Positions 45,340 to 57,630 of a DNA stretch of 64,000 bases are shown here, piece after piece. Positions within the stretch are counted from its first letter, which is position 1; every line of letters starts with the position of its first letter. A program made the translations under genes and the position numbers. The notes under the pieces are model-generated. The model worked only from the letters and a program-made list of their open reading frames with translations. It did no database searches and had not been told where the DNA came from. This DNA is from Chlorophyllum brunneum (Eukaryota > Basidiomycota > Agaricomycetes > Agaricales > Agaricaceae). The stretch lies in contig OY756140.1 of the NCBI GenBank assembly GCA_963576785.1, positions 3,348,001 to 3,412,000 of the forward strand. The letters are read 5' to 3'.

Positions 45340-47390
45340 TTTTATAGGTTTTGTCCTCAAAATCTTAGTCAAAAATACCTGAACTGCTTCTTTTGCATTG
45401 TCTAAGTCTAACTCATCTTCCCATGTGTCTTCTTTGGAGGTATATTCTTTCCAGTATACTAGGTATTGATTTTGTTGTTCTCTTATGTGGTATCCATGGA
45501 TCTTTTCTACCTTATACTATTCTTCATCATTGATGATCTTGGGTATTGGTGGTAGGGGAGTATGTTGGTTGATAAACTCGGGTTCATGATAGGGGAAGAG
45601 GAGTCTGTTATTAAATACATCATGTATCACCCATGTTTCAGGTAGGTCTAATTAGAAACTTATTTTGCCTATTTTTGCCTTTACTCAGAATGGTCCATAG
45701 CATTTGTGATCTAGGTTCTTGGTTGGTCTTGTTGTCTTGATGTTATTTGCTTCAAGCTATACTTAATTACCTGGAATATACTTATGTTCTGGTTTGGTAC
45801 TGTTACATTTTTCCATTTGTGTTTGGCTGTGTTGTAGCATCTTGATCATTTGTTGTCACATGTCTTGTAGTTCCTGTATTCATTCCATGATTGCAGGTGC
45901 TTTGGTAACATTTGTTATGTCTCCTTTCTAGGAGTGTTGTCTATATACTATTTCAAATAGTGAGTATCTGGTGGCAGTGTGGACTTTGTCATTGTATTGG
46001 AATTCTGCTGTAGCTAACCATTTTTTCCAGTTACTCTATGCATGGTTTATTATATTTCTGAGGTAGGTTTTGACTTCCTAGTTGATATGCTCTGTTTGAC
46101 CATCAGTTTGTGGGTGGTATGCCATTGATAAGTTTCATTGAGTGCCAGTTGCTCTGCATAATTCTGTTATAAACTTTGATGTGAATTGCTGGCCTCTGTC
46201 ACTGATGATTCTGCAGGGTATTCTATGTATTCTCTATATATCATCTTGATATATATCTTCTAGCTCCTCAGACATTAGTATGGTGTTGACTGTGCATGGT
46301 TTGATCATTTTGCTGAAACAATCAACTATGACAAGTATTGTGTCATGTCCTTTTGACTCTGATAGTAGTCTTATCATATTAATTGATATTTCCTCCCAAG
46401 GTTCTACTGGTATTAGTAATGGATGGAGGTAATGGGTTTTGTTTGGAGTATCTTGTTTCATTGGCATGTATCGCATCCTCTGATATATCATTTGATGTCA
46501 TTGCATATCTGAGACCACCAATAACTCCATTTAAGGAGTTTGATCACATGTTCATTTAGCTTTTTATAATCCTATACTAGTTATTTGGTTCCATCCTTCT
46601 TGGGTATAAAGAAGCATGGGGTGGCATAAGGGGATTGTGATGGTTGAATTTGTCCTGAAGCAATATTCTTGTCAAGGAATTTCTGTAGTTCTTGTTTTTC
46701 TGTTATTGTCATAGGGTAGACTTTGGATTGCAGTACCAGTGGTGCATCTTCAGACAGGTTTATCTTGTGGTCCCATATCATGTACTCAGGCAGTTTGTCA
46801 AAGTTTTTCTTGTTGAACAAGTATATATATTGCTGTAGATATATCAGTAGGTCTTTTGGGTTTGTTTGGTCAGTTTTTTTCTTTTCTATATGTTCTTTTA
46901 CCATGCGTATTCTTTCTCTGAACTGTATGTCATTGTGGTGTATGGTGCAATCCTTTGGACATCTTGTGAAGCATATTATATTGTTTGTTCAATCAATTTC
47001 CAGGTTATGCTTGACTAGCCAATTGTGTCCAAGGTATAGGTCTGTGCTCTCTAGTTGTATTACCATTGCTTCAATTTCTTCTGTGTGTTTTCCATTGTTT
47101 AGTACCAAATATGCCATATCTGTTATCTCTTCTTTCTTGTTTTCAGTTCTGTTAGTATTAATTACTCTTATTGGGGTTTTGAGGGATCTGGTTGGGATTT
47201 GTTCTTCTTCTATCACTCTCTGTGCTATGTATGTGTGGGTGCATCCAGAGTTTACTAGTGTAATGATCTGTTTGGGTCCCTTCATTATTCTGATTGTTAA
47301 GTCAAGGAGAAGTTTGTATATTGAGTTCCTTTTCTGGGGAATCACATATTATCTATTGTGAAATAAAATAGAAACTCTAGGGTTATTGGC
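45340..47390 (-). pseudogene. pol of copy G with an RT-RNase H deletion
   Basis: Protease (LVNSGCTHTYIAQ) and the RT N-terminus (PCFFIPKKDGTK) run leftward to about 46,557. There the text passes directly into the integrase zinc-binding region, so the RT core, RNase H and the connection are deleted. The integrase core (SINMIRLLPES, then INQ-type text) and a degenerate chromodomain (WKGYTSKEDTWE-like near 45430) follow. Confidence 0.76.
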
Positions 47391-47395
47391 TTGCA

Positions 47396-48946
47396 GGTTT
47401 GTGCCTACTTGAAGTCTTTGGCAAAATCCTTCTTTGCCTCTTCTTCTTACTTGGTCTCCTTGGTGATATGCACTTTCTTTGGTACTTTACAGTTCTTGGA
47501 GATATGGCCCTGCTTTCCACAATTATAGCACATTATTTTGGTGTATATGACTTTCATCTTCTTGTGGCAATATTTAGCAATATAGGTTGCAGTTGAAACA
47601 TCTTGGTTTCCCATTCTGATCAGTATCTGCTCTTTGTCTCCCAATCTCTATTGGTTGTTCTTCTTTATAAGTAACTCCAGTGGTGGTTCTAATGTCTCCT
47701 CAAGTAATGTCCATAGTTTTGTATTCTTGTCCTACTGTAAAGATCATGGTTCTCCATTTCTTATATGTTGTTGGAATTGAGACTGCCAAATAGCCTACAA
47801 TGGTTCTGATGATATCTGCTCTGGTGTGTTATTTGAGAAGGAATATGATATATGTATTGTCCATTCTAGCTTAGGTCTTTAATATTTCAAACTCTATCAA
47901 GTGTTCCTTTTTCTCTGTTTGAACAACTCAATTTCTCCTTCTGCTATTACTTTCCTGTTTCCTAAGAAGAATGTGGCTACTATCTCCATTGTGAAGTCAT
48001 TGAATGCCAGTGTTTTCTTGTCTTGGATTGCCTGTAACTTGGCATTGGTATAAGAACCTGTTAGTCCTCTTTTCATCTATGCCAATACTCCATTATTTTT
48101 TGTTTATTATTGTCGATTTTGTTGAAAAGTGTCCATAAGGACATTACTCTCTACCAATCATTGAACTTGGTTTTATCTCCATTGAAGTATCCTGGTTCTG
48201 AGACTAAGTTCTTTGGGAAATTAATTTTATCAGCCATTTCTGGTTCTGTTTCAGGTTGTTCATACTTGTGTGTCTCAGCAACTTCTATATTAGATATTTT
48301 GGATTCACTGTATTTGTTGGTCTTGGCAATTTCTATATTGGATACAGTCTCAGCTTCACTATGTTTATTCTTGTGTATCTTGGCAATTTCTATATTGAAT
48401 AAAGCTTTAGCAACTTCTATGTCGTATATAGTCTTGGCAACTTCTGTGTTAAATAAGGTCTTGAAGAGAGCTGTATCTTCATTTATACTATTGTTATGAA
48501 CTATAGATAAACACTACATTTCTATCATGTGCCCATCATACTCATCATTCTTGTGTATCTATTTTATCTCTTGTTTCATCCTTTATGGCTGTATTCTTAC
48601 TGACTTATCCTACTCATTCCCTCTGACTCCTTTATTCTGTTCCTTTATTCTTAGTACCCACCACTAGTATATAAAGTGTAGTAATACTTGATGTATTCCT
48701 TACACTTTACCAATTGTATCATCCCTTTCTCTTTTCTCTACTTCCTTGTCTTTATCCAAAGACTTGCAACCTGAGTCCTAGACTAAGGTTGTAACAACTG
48801 TGATCTGATTTCTGTTGCTTAAGTCCTTTGGGGACTTCTGATTCTGTTTGTCTTTTGGATCTGGTTGTAACTAGTGATCCCTGAATATCTGTTGGTCTCA
48901 GAGCTCTAGGTCTTCTCAGTGTTCTTAATGAGCTGCTGCTGCTCAT
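47396..48946 (-). pseudogene. gag of copy G
   Basis: Begins MSSSSSLRTLRRPRALRP at 48946. The solo LTR at 48492-48796 interrupts it in the acidic N-terminal part. The second zinc knuckle CYNCGKQGHISKNC is intact (about 47500) and the first is damaged. It ends at the conserved TAG before AQTCKPI. Confidence 0.78.
48492..48796 (+). repeat. solo chromovirus LTR inside gag of copy G
   Basis: 305 bp, TGTTATGAAC...GGTTGTAACA. Flanks are ACTAT (left) and ACTGT (right), a 5-bp target duplication with one transition. It is oriented opposite to G. Confidence 0.85.
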
Positions 48947-49039
48947 ATACTGTTATCCTGGTTAGAGGCTATTATTCCAAGCCCAGCTACAAATAGTGGT
49001 ACCTCTCTTACAAGGTAAGTTGAATGACACTTTACCAAA

Positions 49040-49343
49040 TGTTATGACTTTAGTCTAGGACTCAGGTTGCAAGTCTTTGGATAAAAACAAGGAAGTAGAG
49101 AAAAGAGAAAAGGATGATACAATTGGTAAAGTGTAAGGAATACATCAAGTATTACTATACTTTATATACTAGTGGTGAGTACTAAAAATAAGGAAACAGA
49201 GTAAAGGAGTCATAGAGACAAGTAGAACAAGTCAGTAGGAGTACAGCCATAAGGAATAAAACAGGAGGTGAAGTGGACACACAAGAATGATAAGTACAAC
49301 AGGTACATGATAGGAATGTAATGTTTATCTATAGTTCATAACA
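49040..49343 (-). repeat. 5' LTR of copy G
   Basis: 304 bp, reversed TGTTATGAC...TTCATAACA. Adjacent at left is tgacactttaccaaa, the reversed primer-binding site. Confidence 0.86.
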
Positions 49344-50282
49344 GTACTACAATCCAAAGTTTACCCTATAATAATAATGAAAAAGCAAGAATTATAGAAA
49401 TTCCTTGATGAAAATATTGTCTCAGGATGAATTTGACCATCACAATCCCCCTACACCACCCCATGCTTCTTTATACCCAAAAAGGACAGAACCAAGCAAT
49501 TGGTTCAAGACTACAAGAAGTTGAATGAACACATAATCAAGGACAAGACACTACTACCACTCATAAGTGAAGTCATTGATTGACTCAAGGATGCAAAGGT
49601 GTTCAACAAACTTGACATTATATGGGGATACAATAACATCAGGATAAGAGAAGACAATAAATGGAAAGTAGTGTTTGTAACAAACAATGGATTATTCAAA
49701 CCAATGGTCATGTTTTTCAGAATGAGCAACTTACTAGCAATGTTCCAAAGGATGATGAATATGGTATTCTGAGAAATGCTACATGAAGGAGCAGTCATCA
49801 ACTATATGGATGACTTTGTTATCCTTTTTTTTTTTTTTTTTTTAAATCAACAATTTATATAGTAGTGCTCGAACACAGTCTGCATGTACATACATACAAA
49901 GTTAGAATGTACAGAATGTTCAGAGCAGGGAAAGTAAACTATGCGTAAACTAACCCCTCGAGACTCAACGCCGTCTAGCGCATACACTAGAGAGATGTTT
50001 GGTACCTATGTTGATCAGTGAGAAATAGGAAAAGAGGAATTCGGAAAGAGAGAGAGTGAGAGAGAGAAATTGATAGAAAGAAACTACTGACTTGCAATCA
50101 CAAGGGGGAACAACAAATGGTACTAGCATGTGGGAGGGCATTTGCCCAGACACTATGGAAGGGATGGGTTTTGAATGAAAACTATATATAAAATAGTAGA
50201 CGAGCGAGGAAGGGAGAGATAGAGGAATGAATTTGAAGTCCATAACCGGGAGAGCATAAGGAAAAGAGAAAAAGAAAAGGAT

Positions 50283-53200
50283 TTACACAGGCGCAGACCC
50301 AAACCTCCTTTGGACTTGATGACGATGTAATGGGGGTATTGACCTGGCATGGATACGAGGGCGGTCAGGTTCTAGAGGGAAGCTGAATGCAGTAGGATTA
50401 CGATGCAAGAAATTGACAAAAGTCTTGATGGTGTCGACGCCAAAGTGATGGTTGAAGCTGTTGCAATAATAGAGGATATGCAACCTAGTCTGTACTATTT
50501 GACTGTTACAGTGGTGGCAAGATAGGTCCTTGTTGGGGAAGAATCGAAGTCGAAACTCCCCGATCGGGGCATGGCATAAGATGGTGCGACATGCTCTTGT
50601 GAAGAGCTGAGGCTGGAGACCACATTCTCGTATCCAGGGACTGGACTTGATGTGCGACGGTAGAGCGGAGGCCCCATTCGCTCACACTGGGAGGTGGAGG
50701 AAGGAGCTACCGCTGTATTTCTTGAATCTGAACATGGCTTGCCATGTATGGATCACTCGTTCGGCAGACTTCTTGCATAAGTAGTCGATGGAATTAGGGA
50801 CTCAGTGATTTCAACCCCAGTTAGGCCAGGCGATCGTTTGGATCCAATCATGAGTGACCTTCTGTATACCATATTTACACTTCGACAGCATGTGATAAAA
50901 GGAAAGGTGGTGTTGGTCTGACTTGCTAAACAAAGCCAGGAGCGCCTTCAATGTGAGGATGGATTGTCGCTGGCAGGAGTGCAGCAAGCAATCAAGTAGA
51001 AGCCGAGAGACTGTGAGGGAGTCAGTGAACATGTGAACATGCTTGACTTGGTCATATTCTGCGGTTGCAAGTACCTTGGTAATTCCTAAGTACTGCACAA
51101 CCAGTTCAGTATCTGTCGACGTAGTTCCTCTGAGCCTCTTCATGATAGAGCTTCTGCTGTCTAGGTGTCAAATAGTAGCTGCCGCCGTGAACTGGCTGGC
51201 AAGCGGGTTGGGGTTGGGGTGGACCGAGCCATCCATGCTGATAATGACGGATTTTCCGTCCATCATCATGTTAGTTGTAACATCGTCCCAAAGCATCTTC
51301 GAGAGGTGAGGGCTGTCCCAGTTAAATCCTATAAAAGATACATTAGTAGAGAAATGGTCAAGTAACCTATGTCCGGGCCAGACAGATTTAGAAACAGAGT
51401 TAAAATGTTCTATATAACGAGTCTTGGGGGTGGGGTGCAAAATATCCATTATAGCTCCAAGTGTCTTCTTCTTCTGAATCTCCATGAAATTCTTGATGTG
51501 AAGTCGGCGGGGGGAAGAATAAAACTCCTTTGTCAATCTTGCCAATGCATGTTCATCATCCAATGTATGAAGCCTCGATGTTTGTTGTTTGGCCAACTTT
51601 CGGAGATGGAGTTTGATGGGCATGAGCCCTGCTAGGGATTCGACACTGCCAGTGGGCAAAGTTTGGAAGGCCCCGGTAATCCAGAGGGCCGCACTTCGCT
51701 GCATCTTGTTAAGGATTTCACAAGTCCCTTTAGTCCATGACTTGTCATGAAACCAAAGTTGGTATCTGTATGTCGCCACCAGTACGACACACGAACGGTA
51801 TAGTAATCTTTTATTGCTAGGGGACAGCCCTCTTACGGAGTTCCCTAGCATTTTCATCACCTTCACTGTCGATATTGCCTTGGCAGAGTAGAATCAAACA
51901 TGTTCCTTGAAGGTCAACGTCCAGTCGAAGTAGAACCCAAGATAATGCCAATGGGCTTTCAGTTTAAGGGGGGTGCGGCCAGTGAATGGTGGTGATCCCA
52001 AATCAATAGAGGGATTGGAGTCCTGTCTTGCATGCATGAAGTGAAAGACTTTGGACTTGCTGTGTTCAATTTCTAGGCCGAATTTGTTCATGAGCTGCTC
52101 TATTTCACGGTACATGTGTTGTAGGATTTTGACGTTCTGTTCGAGGGATAGAGATTGCGCAACTAAGGTGCCATCGTCTATGAAAGATAGGACATCAAAG
52201 TCCCATCTGTCCCTGTGTTCCTCCATGCGGGTGTTGAATGCATGAAGGAGGGGGGCGAGATATAAGGTGGAGAGAATGGGGCTGAGGGCAGAGCATTGAC
52301 CCACTCCCACCGCTGCATCGTATTCTGGGGAGACTTCGTTATTCCACCGGTAGGTTGTACGGCGTTCTTTAAGGTAGTTGTTGAAAAATGCTGCAATTTG
52401 TGGGGGAAATCCCTGTCGACCCAGTATGTCGATGAGGAGATCGTAATTAAGGGAGGGGAAGAATTGGGCAACATTGAATGCAAGCACCAATGTCTTCTTC
52501 TTCTTTGTCCAAGCTCCCCGGATGATGTGCATCAGAAAGAGTCCCATGTCTTCAGTGGATCATTGTCAGATGGCTCCCAGTTGGTGAGGGTGGAGAACTT
52601 TGAATTTCACTGCCTCGAATTGTAGTTGTTTAGCGAGCATCTTTTCTATCAACTTGCCAAGCATATTGAGGAGGATGATCGGTCTGAACGCCTTTGGAGT
52701 GGAGTAGTCGGGTTTGTTGGGTTTGGGGATGATTACCAACATTGACTTTTTGAAATGCGCAGGCCAATGTCTGATAGTTAGACATGCACTACTGATTTTG
52801 AGAAAGAGATCGACACATGTATTATTGGCAACGATCTGCTTTAGATGGGACCAGGAAATATGGTCGGGGCTGGAGGCAGAAGAATTTGAGGTATCCTTGA
52901 GTGATTCCATCATCTCGAGGAGAGAGAAGTTTACCCAAGTCCTATTCTCCATCCCACTTGGTGGAGGAAGTTCATCTAGTACTGCCGCATTAACTGGTCT
53001 GTCATGGGTGGCATTATAGTGTTGATCAAGAGCCATCCATAAGTTGTCCATAGTAAGACAAGGTCGGCCATTATGATGTATAGCTTCCATGGCCGGTAGC
53101 GCACGTTCTTTGACCCATGGCATCAGATCCCACGGACGTTTTCGGTCGACTGAGATTTCTTGGATCTTCTTGTTGAAATAAGCTCTTTTCATCCTCCTCA

Positions 53201-54332
53201 TGGTCTTGCAAAAAGTGTTCCATTTGCACTTGTTCTTGTGGTCCACACAGTGTGTAGCGAGTGCAGTGGAGCACTCCTCGTTCCACCAGGTCTTGGATCT
53301 AGTGGTGATCTTGGTCTTCTTTGCATTGTGGCTCCAGGATCTGTCAAATAAAACTCCCAATTCAGCAACAGCTCTCTCCAGCTCATCCGCCTCATTCATT
53401 GGCCAGTTTTTGTTGGTGATTCCTTCCACTATATCCATCAGGAACCTGGTTTCCTCATCCGAGTCTTTGGGGATTGTCAATCTTTCAATGACAACGTCCA
53501 TTTGTGGAATAGGAATCCTAATTAGGAGGGGGGCGTGGTCCGAATTGTACCAATCGCCTTCCTGGATAGAGTGGGTGGGAATGTATGGTAACATTCCCGA
53601 AACAAATAACAGGTCAATGACCGTGTCTGGTAGATTAGGGTCCAAGGCGTAATGAGTTGGTATGGCCGCAGACAGAGTTGACCTCATAAGATTGAGGGCT
53701 TCGGTGATCATTAAGAGACAGTCTGCACTCGCTGGATGTTGATCTGTTGAAGGGTTCCATAACTCAGATCAGATATTAATATCTCCTCCCATTAATAGAA
53801 AGGGCGGGAGGTCGAAGAGGCACTCCTCGAGGAAATGGAGTGCGGTATTATGGCTGTCGTTGTAGATGTTTAGCAGCAGTAGTTCTTCTCCTCCTGCATA
53901 TAGGGAAATACACAAGAGGTCTCGATGTTCGATTAAATCTCTTCGGATGGAGGATTAGAGTCGCTTTAGTCTCTTGTAAGCAAAGGCGAGGACTCGTGGA
54001 GTGGTATGGTGTTCCATGTTGACTGTACATTGAGGGTATCATTGGCATCCCACTTGGAGGACTTCATCGGCGATGATCGGATATGAGAGGAGCATCCAGT
54101 CCGGGTGAACTGGGTTTCCTACGAGAGGGAATCTGTCATTAGAGACAGATGAGGGAATGTCACGGAAAAATCTCCATGGGGGTTCTTGTATGAGGAGGAG
54201 GTCAACGTCACCTCTACGTGCGAGGACTATCTCCATCACTCCATACAATCTTCCAACATTGTGAGAGCAGACCTTCAACTCACTCAGGAGTGAGCAAGGA
54301 GGTCTGTCTTGATTGTCGGGGACATTATTCAT
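50283..54332 (-). pseudogene. ORF2 of LINE L3
   Basis: Starts MNNVPDNQDRPPCSLL at 54332 in an ATGA overlap with ORF1. Large open parts are 53711-52566 (endonuclease end to RT start) and 52547-51894 (RT with SFIDDGTLVAQS). RNase H (DGSVHPNPNP) and the C-terminal zinc region follow to RFGSAPV at 50283. Stops at, for example, 52563 and 51891 lie where L2 has Arg or Gln codons. Confidence 0.86.
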
Positions 54333-56524
54333 TGAGGGGGGTTAGTCTGGCTTCAACTAGCCGGGGATGATGAGGAGGAGGGCGGTGGAACTCCTTTGTT
54401 GGCTCTTAATTCGAGTGCTTTGTTGGTGTGCCAGTCGTGGTCGAATTGCTTCTTCCAGAATTGACACTTTTGGTCAGTAGCAAGGTGATCCTTACCACAG
54501 TTGGAGCATGTAGCCTTGTGAGGGCATGGTTCTCTGGCAGGGATGGCTGCAACAGGCAGTTCTGCTTTGTCATTGCCCTTACAGCAGTAGGCAAACGATC
54601 AATGGTTGGCGGTGGAGTGAGGCCCCTTGCAGTGTGTGCAGGTGAAGAGCCTTGCTCGGCAGCAGATCAGGGGGTGGCCCCATCTGCAGCATTTTCCACA
54701 GAATGGTACTCCCGGGTTGGCACTGGCCCTCCTGATACGGAAGAGCCCTCCATAGATGTTGAGGAACTTATCCTCGATTTTCGCGATATTGGACCCCACC
54801 TTGGAGTCCCAGATTTCGAACCACACTGTACAGGTGTCTGAGTGTTTAGAGTTGCATCACACTCTTGGCTGCATCACGAATTGTATAGCGTCAGAGTGGA
54901 TCGAGTTCCTGATGCTGGTGACCACATCGGCCTTGGTGAGGATCTGTTCTCGGGACATGATGTAACTGACATCCGTGACTTTCATGAACAATTTGGATTT
55001 GGAGAGGGATACGTTGCCCATAGTAACTCCTCCGAACTTGTCTTTGAGCCATGCCTTAACAATGTCTAGCTCTGTGGGGGTCAATACCTCCGAGGTGTGG
55101 ACCATAAGGCCCAGCTTACCCTGCGAGGTGGTGATGACCCTTGTCTTGGACTTCTCCGCTATGAGACATGCATTGAGAGAGTCAATAATGGCCCCAAAGT
55201 TGGTAACGTTGGGCCCGGTGAGAAGAGGGGTGATCACTTGCTTGCACAAAGGACTATTCAAGGTAGAACAGATAGCGCCAGCTTTCTTAGCCGGCTTCTT
55301 GCTCGCAGGGAAGGAGGAGGAGAAGGCGGCATCATACATCGCTACTATCTTCTCGTTGGACATTTCCGGGAATTTGCTTGCAAACTCTAAGAGTTTGAGA
55401 GGGTTCCGGGTGTTTGTGGAGGTGGCGGAAGTGGCGTTCTTACTCTTTTTGGCCACGGCTGTGGTGTAGGAAGTCTTTGTTCCTTCCTGAGGCTTTTTGG
55501 CATCCTTCTTGACATTGGGCTGAGACACCAGAGTTTTGGTGGCCTTGGCCGGCACAGTAGGAGGTGTAGGGGTTTTGGATGTCTTTAGTCTGGCATTTAT
55601 AGCTGCTTCTTTGGGCTTCTGACTCCTATGCTTCTTGTTGTTGATGATGGTCTTGAATTCCGCCTTGGATATCATCTGCATGTCATCGTCGGAGATACCC
55701 GAATGAGTGACTTCATTGCTGACTGGTGCGTTATTAATGGAGATACCCGGATGAGTGACGACACCAGGGGTAACAATGTGCTCGACAACCTCCATGCGGA
55801 CATTGTCAGGTTTGTGCATGGGGCTTTGGGGGGCCACGTGTTGAAGGGGAGAAACGTCTGGCTGGGGGGTTTTCTCAGTATGGACAGTAACCTTACCAAA
55901 ATTGACCCCCATCCAGCCGTGGAAGTCATTCTTCTTCTCATCAACGGCAATCCTGAGCCATTCCGCCTTCATCAGGGTCCCTATAATTTCAGTGAAAGCC
56001 CGCCCAAATGCGAGACCATCGTCACCACTCATGTTGAATGTGCTGCAGGCCTTGATCTACTCAGAGATTTTACCTACCTCCCTAACAGCATCATCATAGA
56101 ATTTTTCCAGAGCATCTTCATATTCCACGTTGTCGTGGTCGTCCTGGTCTTTTACCTTGGGCTTCAAATCTTCTTCAACTTGATTGGCCCAGTCCTTTCC
56201 TAAGTAGTAGTGGTTGCCCTCCGGCCTTACTCGTTTGGAGGACTGGTGGACAGTTTTCTCTCCTTCACTAGAGAGGGGTACTGAGGGTATTGACGGTTTT
56301 CTGCTGAGAACCGACGGGGGAATGGTGTTGCTGTAAGCCTGGTCAGTGGGAACAAAAGGCCTAGTCATGGATAGTGTCCTAGGAAAGAGGATGCCGGGAG
56401 GGGGCAGAGCTATGGAGGCCACAAAGATAGAGGGGGCTGGAACACGTGGTGTGTTCCTAAAGACTTCCCCATCGCCGTCAGGTGTAGTCTCTCTTGGAGA
56501 GAGATTCGAACATAATGCAGGCAT
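54329..56524 (-). pseudogene. ORF1 of LINE L3
   Basis: ATG at 56524 (MPALCSNLSPRETTPDGDG). It has in-frame stops near 56055, 54855 and 54597, the last two at sites where L2 has CGA or CGC (Arg). The largest open part has 391 codons (56032-54857), with KLLEFASKFPEMSNEKIVAMYDAAF. The C-terminus keeps CGKCCRWGHPLICC. Confidence 0.86.
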
Positions 56525-57630
56525 GAATGTATCCTTTGTACTATAGACTTGTACTGTATAATCGAGTTTCGCAAATCGATGGTGGTGGTATGAGTCAAAG
56601 AAGGGATGGACTTTGTTATCCTAGGAACTATACAAGATAAACTAGAGGATAGAACAAAATGATTCCTTGATATTGCAACCAAGTACCAATTATACTTCAA
56701 GAGGTCAAAATGCTTATTCAACACAAAGAAAATACTGATACTAGGATTTGTGGTTGGACAAGGTAGCATTAAAATGGAGAAAGGTGAAAGCGGTAAAAGA
56801 ATGGCCAATACCCAAATCTCTGAAGGATATCAAAAAATTCCTAGGCTTTGCAAATTTCTACCAACAATTTATACACAACTTCAGCAACATAGCAGTCCCT
56901 TTACATAAACTGAACAAGAAAGACACTCAATGGATGTGGACAGAATGACAATAACAGGCCTTCAAAAAAATGAAGAAAAAGATCACAAGTGAACCAGTAC
57001 TAGCAATGCTACAGAATAAGAGACAATACAAGGTAGAAATAGACATATCAGACTATGGAGTGGGAGTGGTACTATCACAAAAACAGAAGAAAGACTAGTA
57101 TCCAATTGCCTTCCACTCAAGAACAATAACATCTACAGAATGCAATTACCAAATTTATGACAAAGAACTACTAGCCATCCAAGAAGTGATTAAGATATAG
57201 AGACAATATTTGCCTGATACCAACAAACCATTCGAAATTTGGACCAATTACAAGAACTTGGAATATTTCCGAAAACAGTAACAACTCACAGAATAATAAG
57301 CAAGATGGCAGATAGAGCTACAAGAGTACCATTACATGCTAAAACATATTCTTGGAAAGACAAACACAAAAGCAGATGTACTATCAAGATTGTCAGAAAC
57401 AAATACCATCCAAGACAACACTGACATCACCCTATTACCCAATCACCTATTTGACAATACAATTACCAAAATCTGACAAATCTGGGAAATCTCAGGAGAA
57501 GAAGAACTGAAACACTGACTATGAAAGGAAACAAAGAGAGAAACATAGTGGTTAAAAGAAAAAGATAAATGACCAGAGGAGATATAGGAGATAGATAGAC
57601 TACTAATGTTCAAAGGAAGAATATATATAT

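Larger units (their letters stand above)
44663..49343 (-). mobile_element. Ty3/gypsy chromovirus copy G, minus strand, 3' end missing and internally deleted
   Basis: 5' LTR at the right (49040-49343), then gag, protease, start of RT, a deletion, integrase, chromodomain and part of ORF3. ORF3 stops abruptly at 44663 against D's 3' LTR, so the 3' LTR of G is absent. A solo LTR interrupts gag. It is AT-rich and CpG-poor, thus old. Confidence 0.83.
49825..56608 (-). mobile_element. LINE L3, full length, minus strand, nested in copy H
   Basis: 6,784 bp with poly(T) at 49825 and 5' end at 56608. The target duplication is gactttgttatcc (49812-49824 and 56609-56621). Same architecture as L1 and L2; intermediate decay. 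Confidence 0.93.
49344..57630 (+). mobile_element. Ty3/gypsy chromovirus copy H, internal fragment hosting LINE L3
   Basis: Two pieces, 49344-49824 and 56609-57630, covering RT, RNase H and the first part of integrase. Its left edge abuts the LTR of G. Its right edge is cut inside the integrase (MFKGRIYI) by the start of inverted arm 2. It has no LTR in the window. Confidence 0.8.
49344..57630 (+). pseudogene. pol fragment of copy H
   Basis: RT motifs KLDIIWGYNNIRI and NYMDDFVI lie before L3. After L3 the text continues with ILGFVVGQGS, FLGFANFYQQFI, the RNase H region and an integrase start. Several in-frame TGA and TAG codons make it non-functional. Confidence 0.8.
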
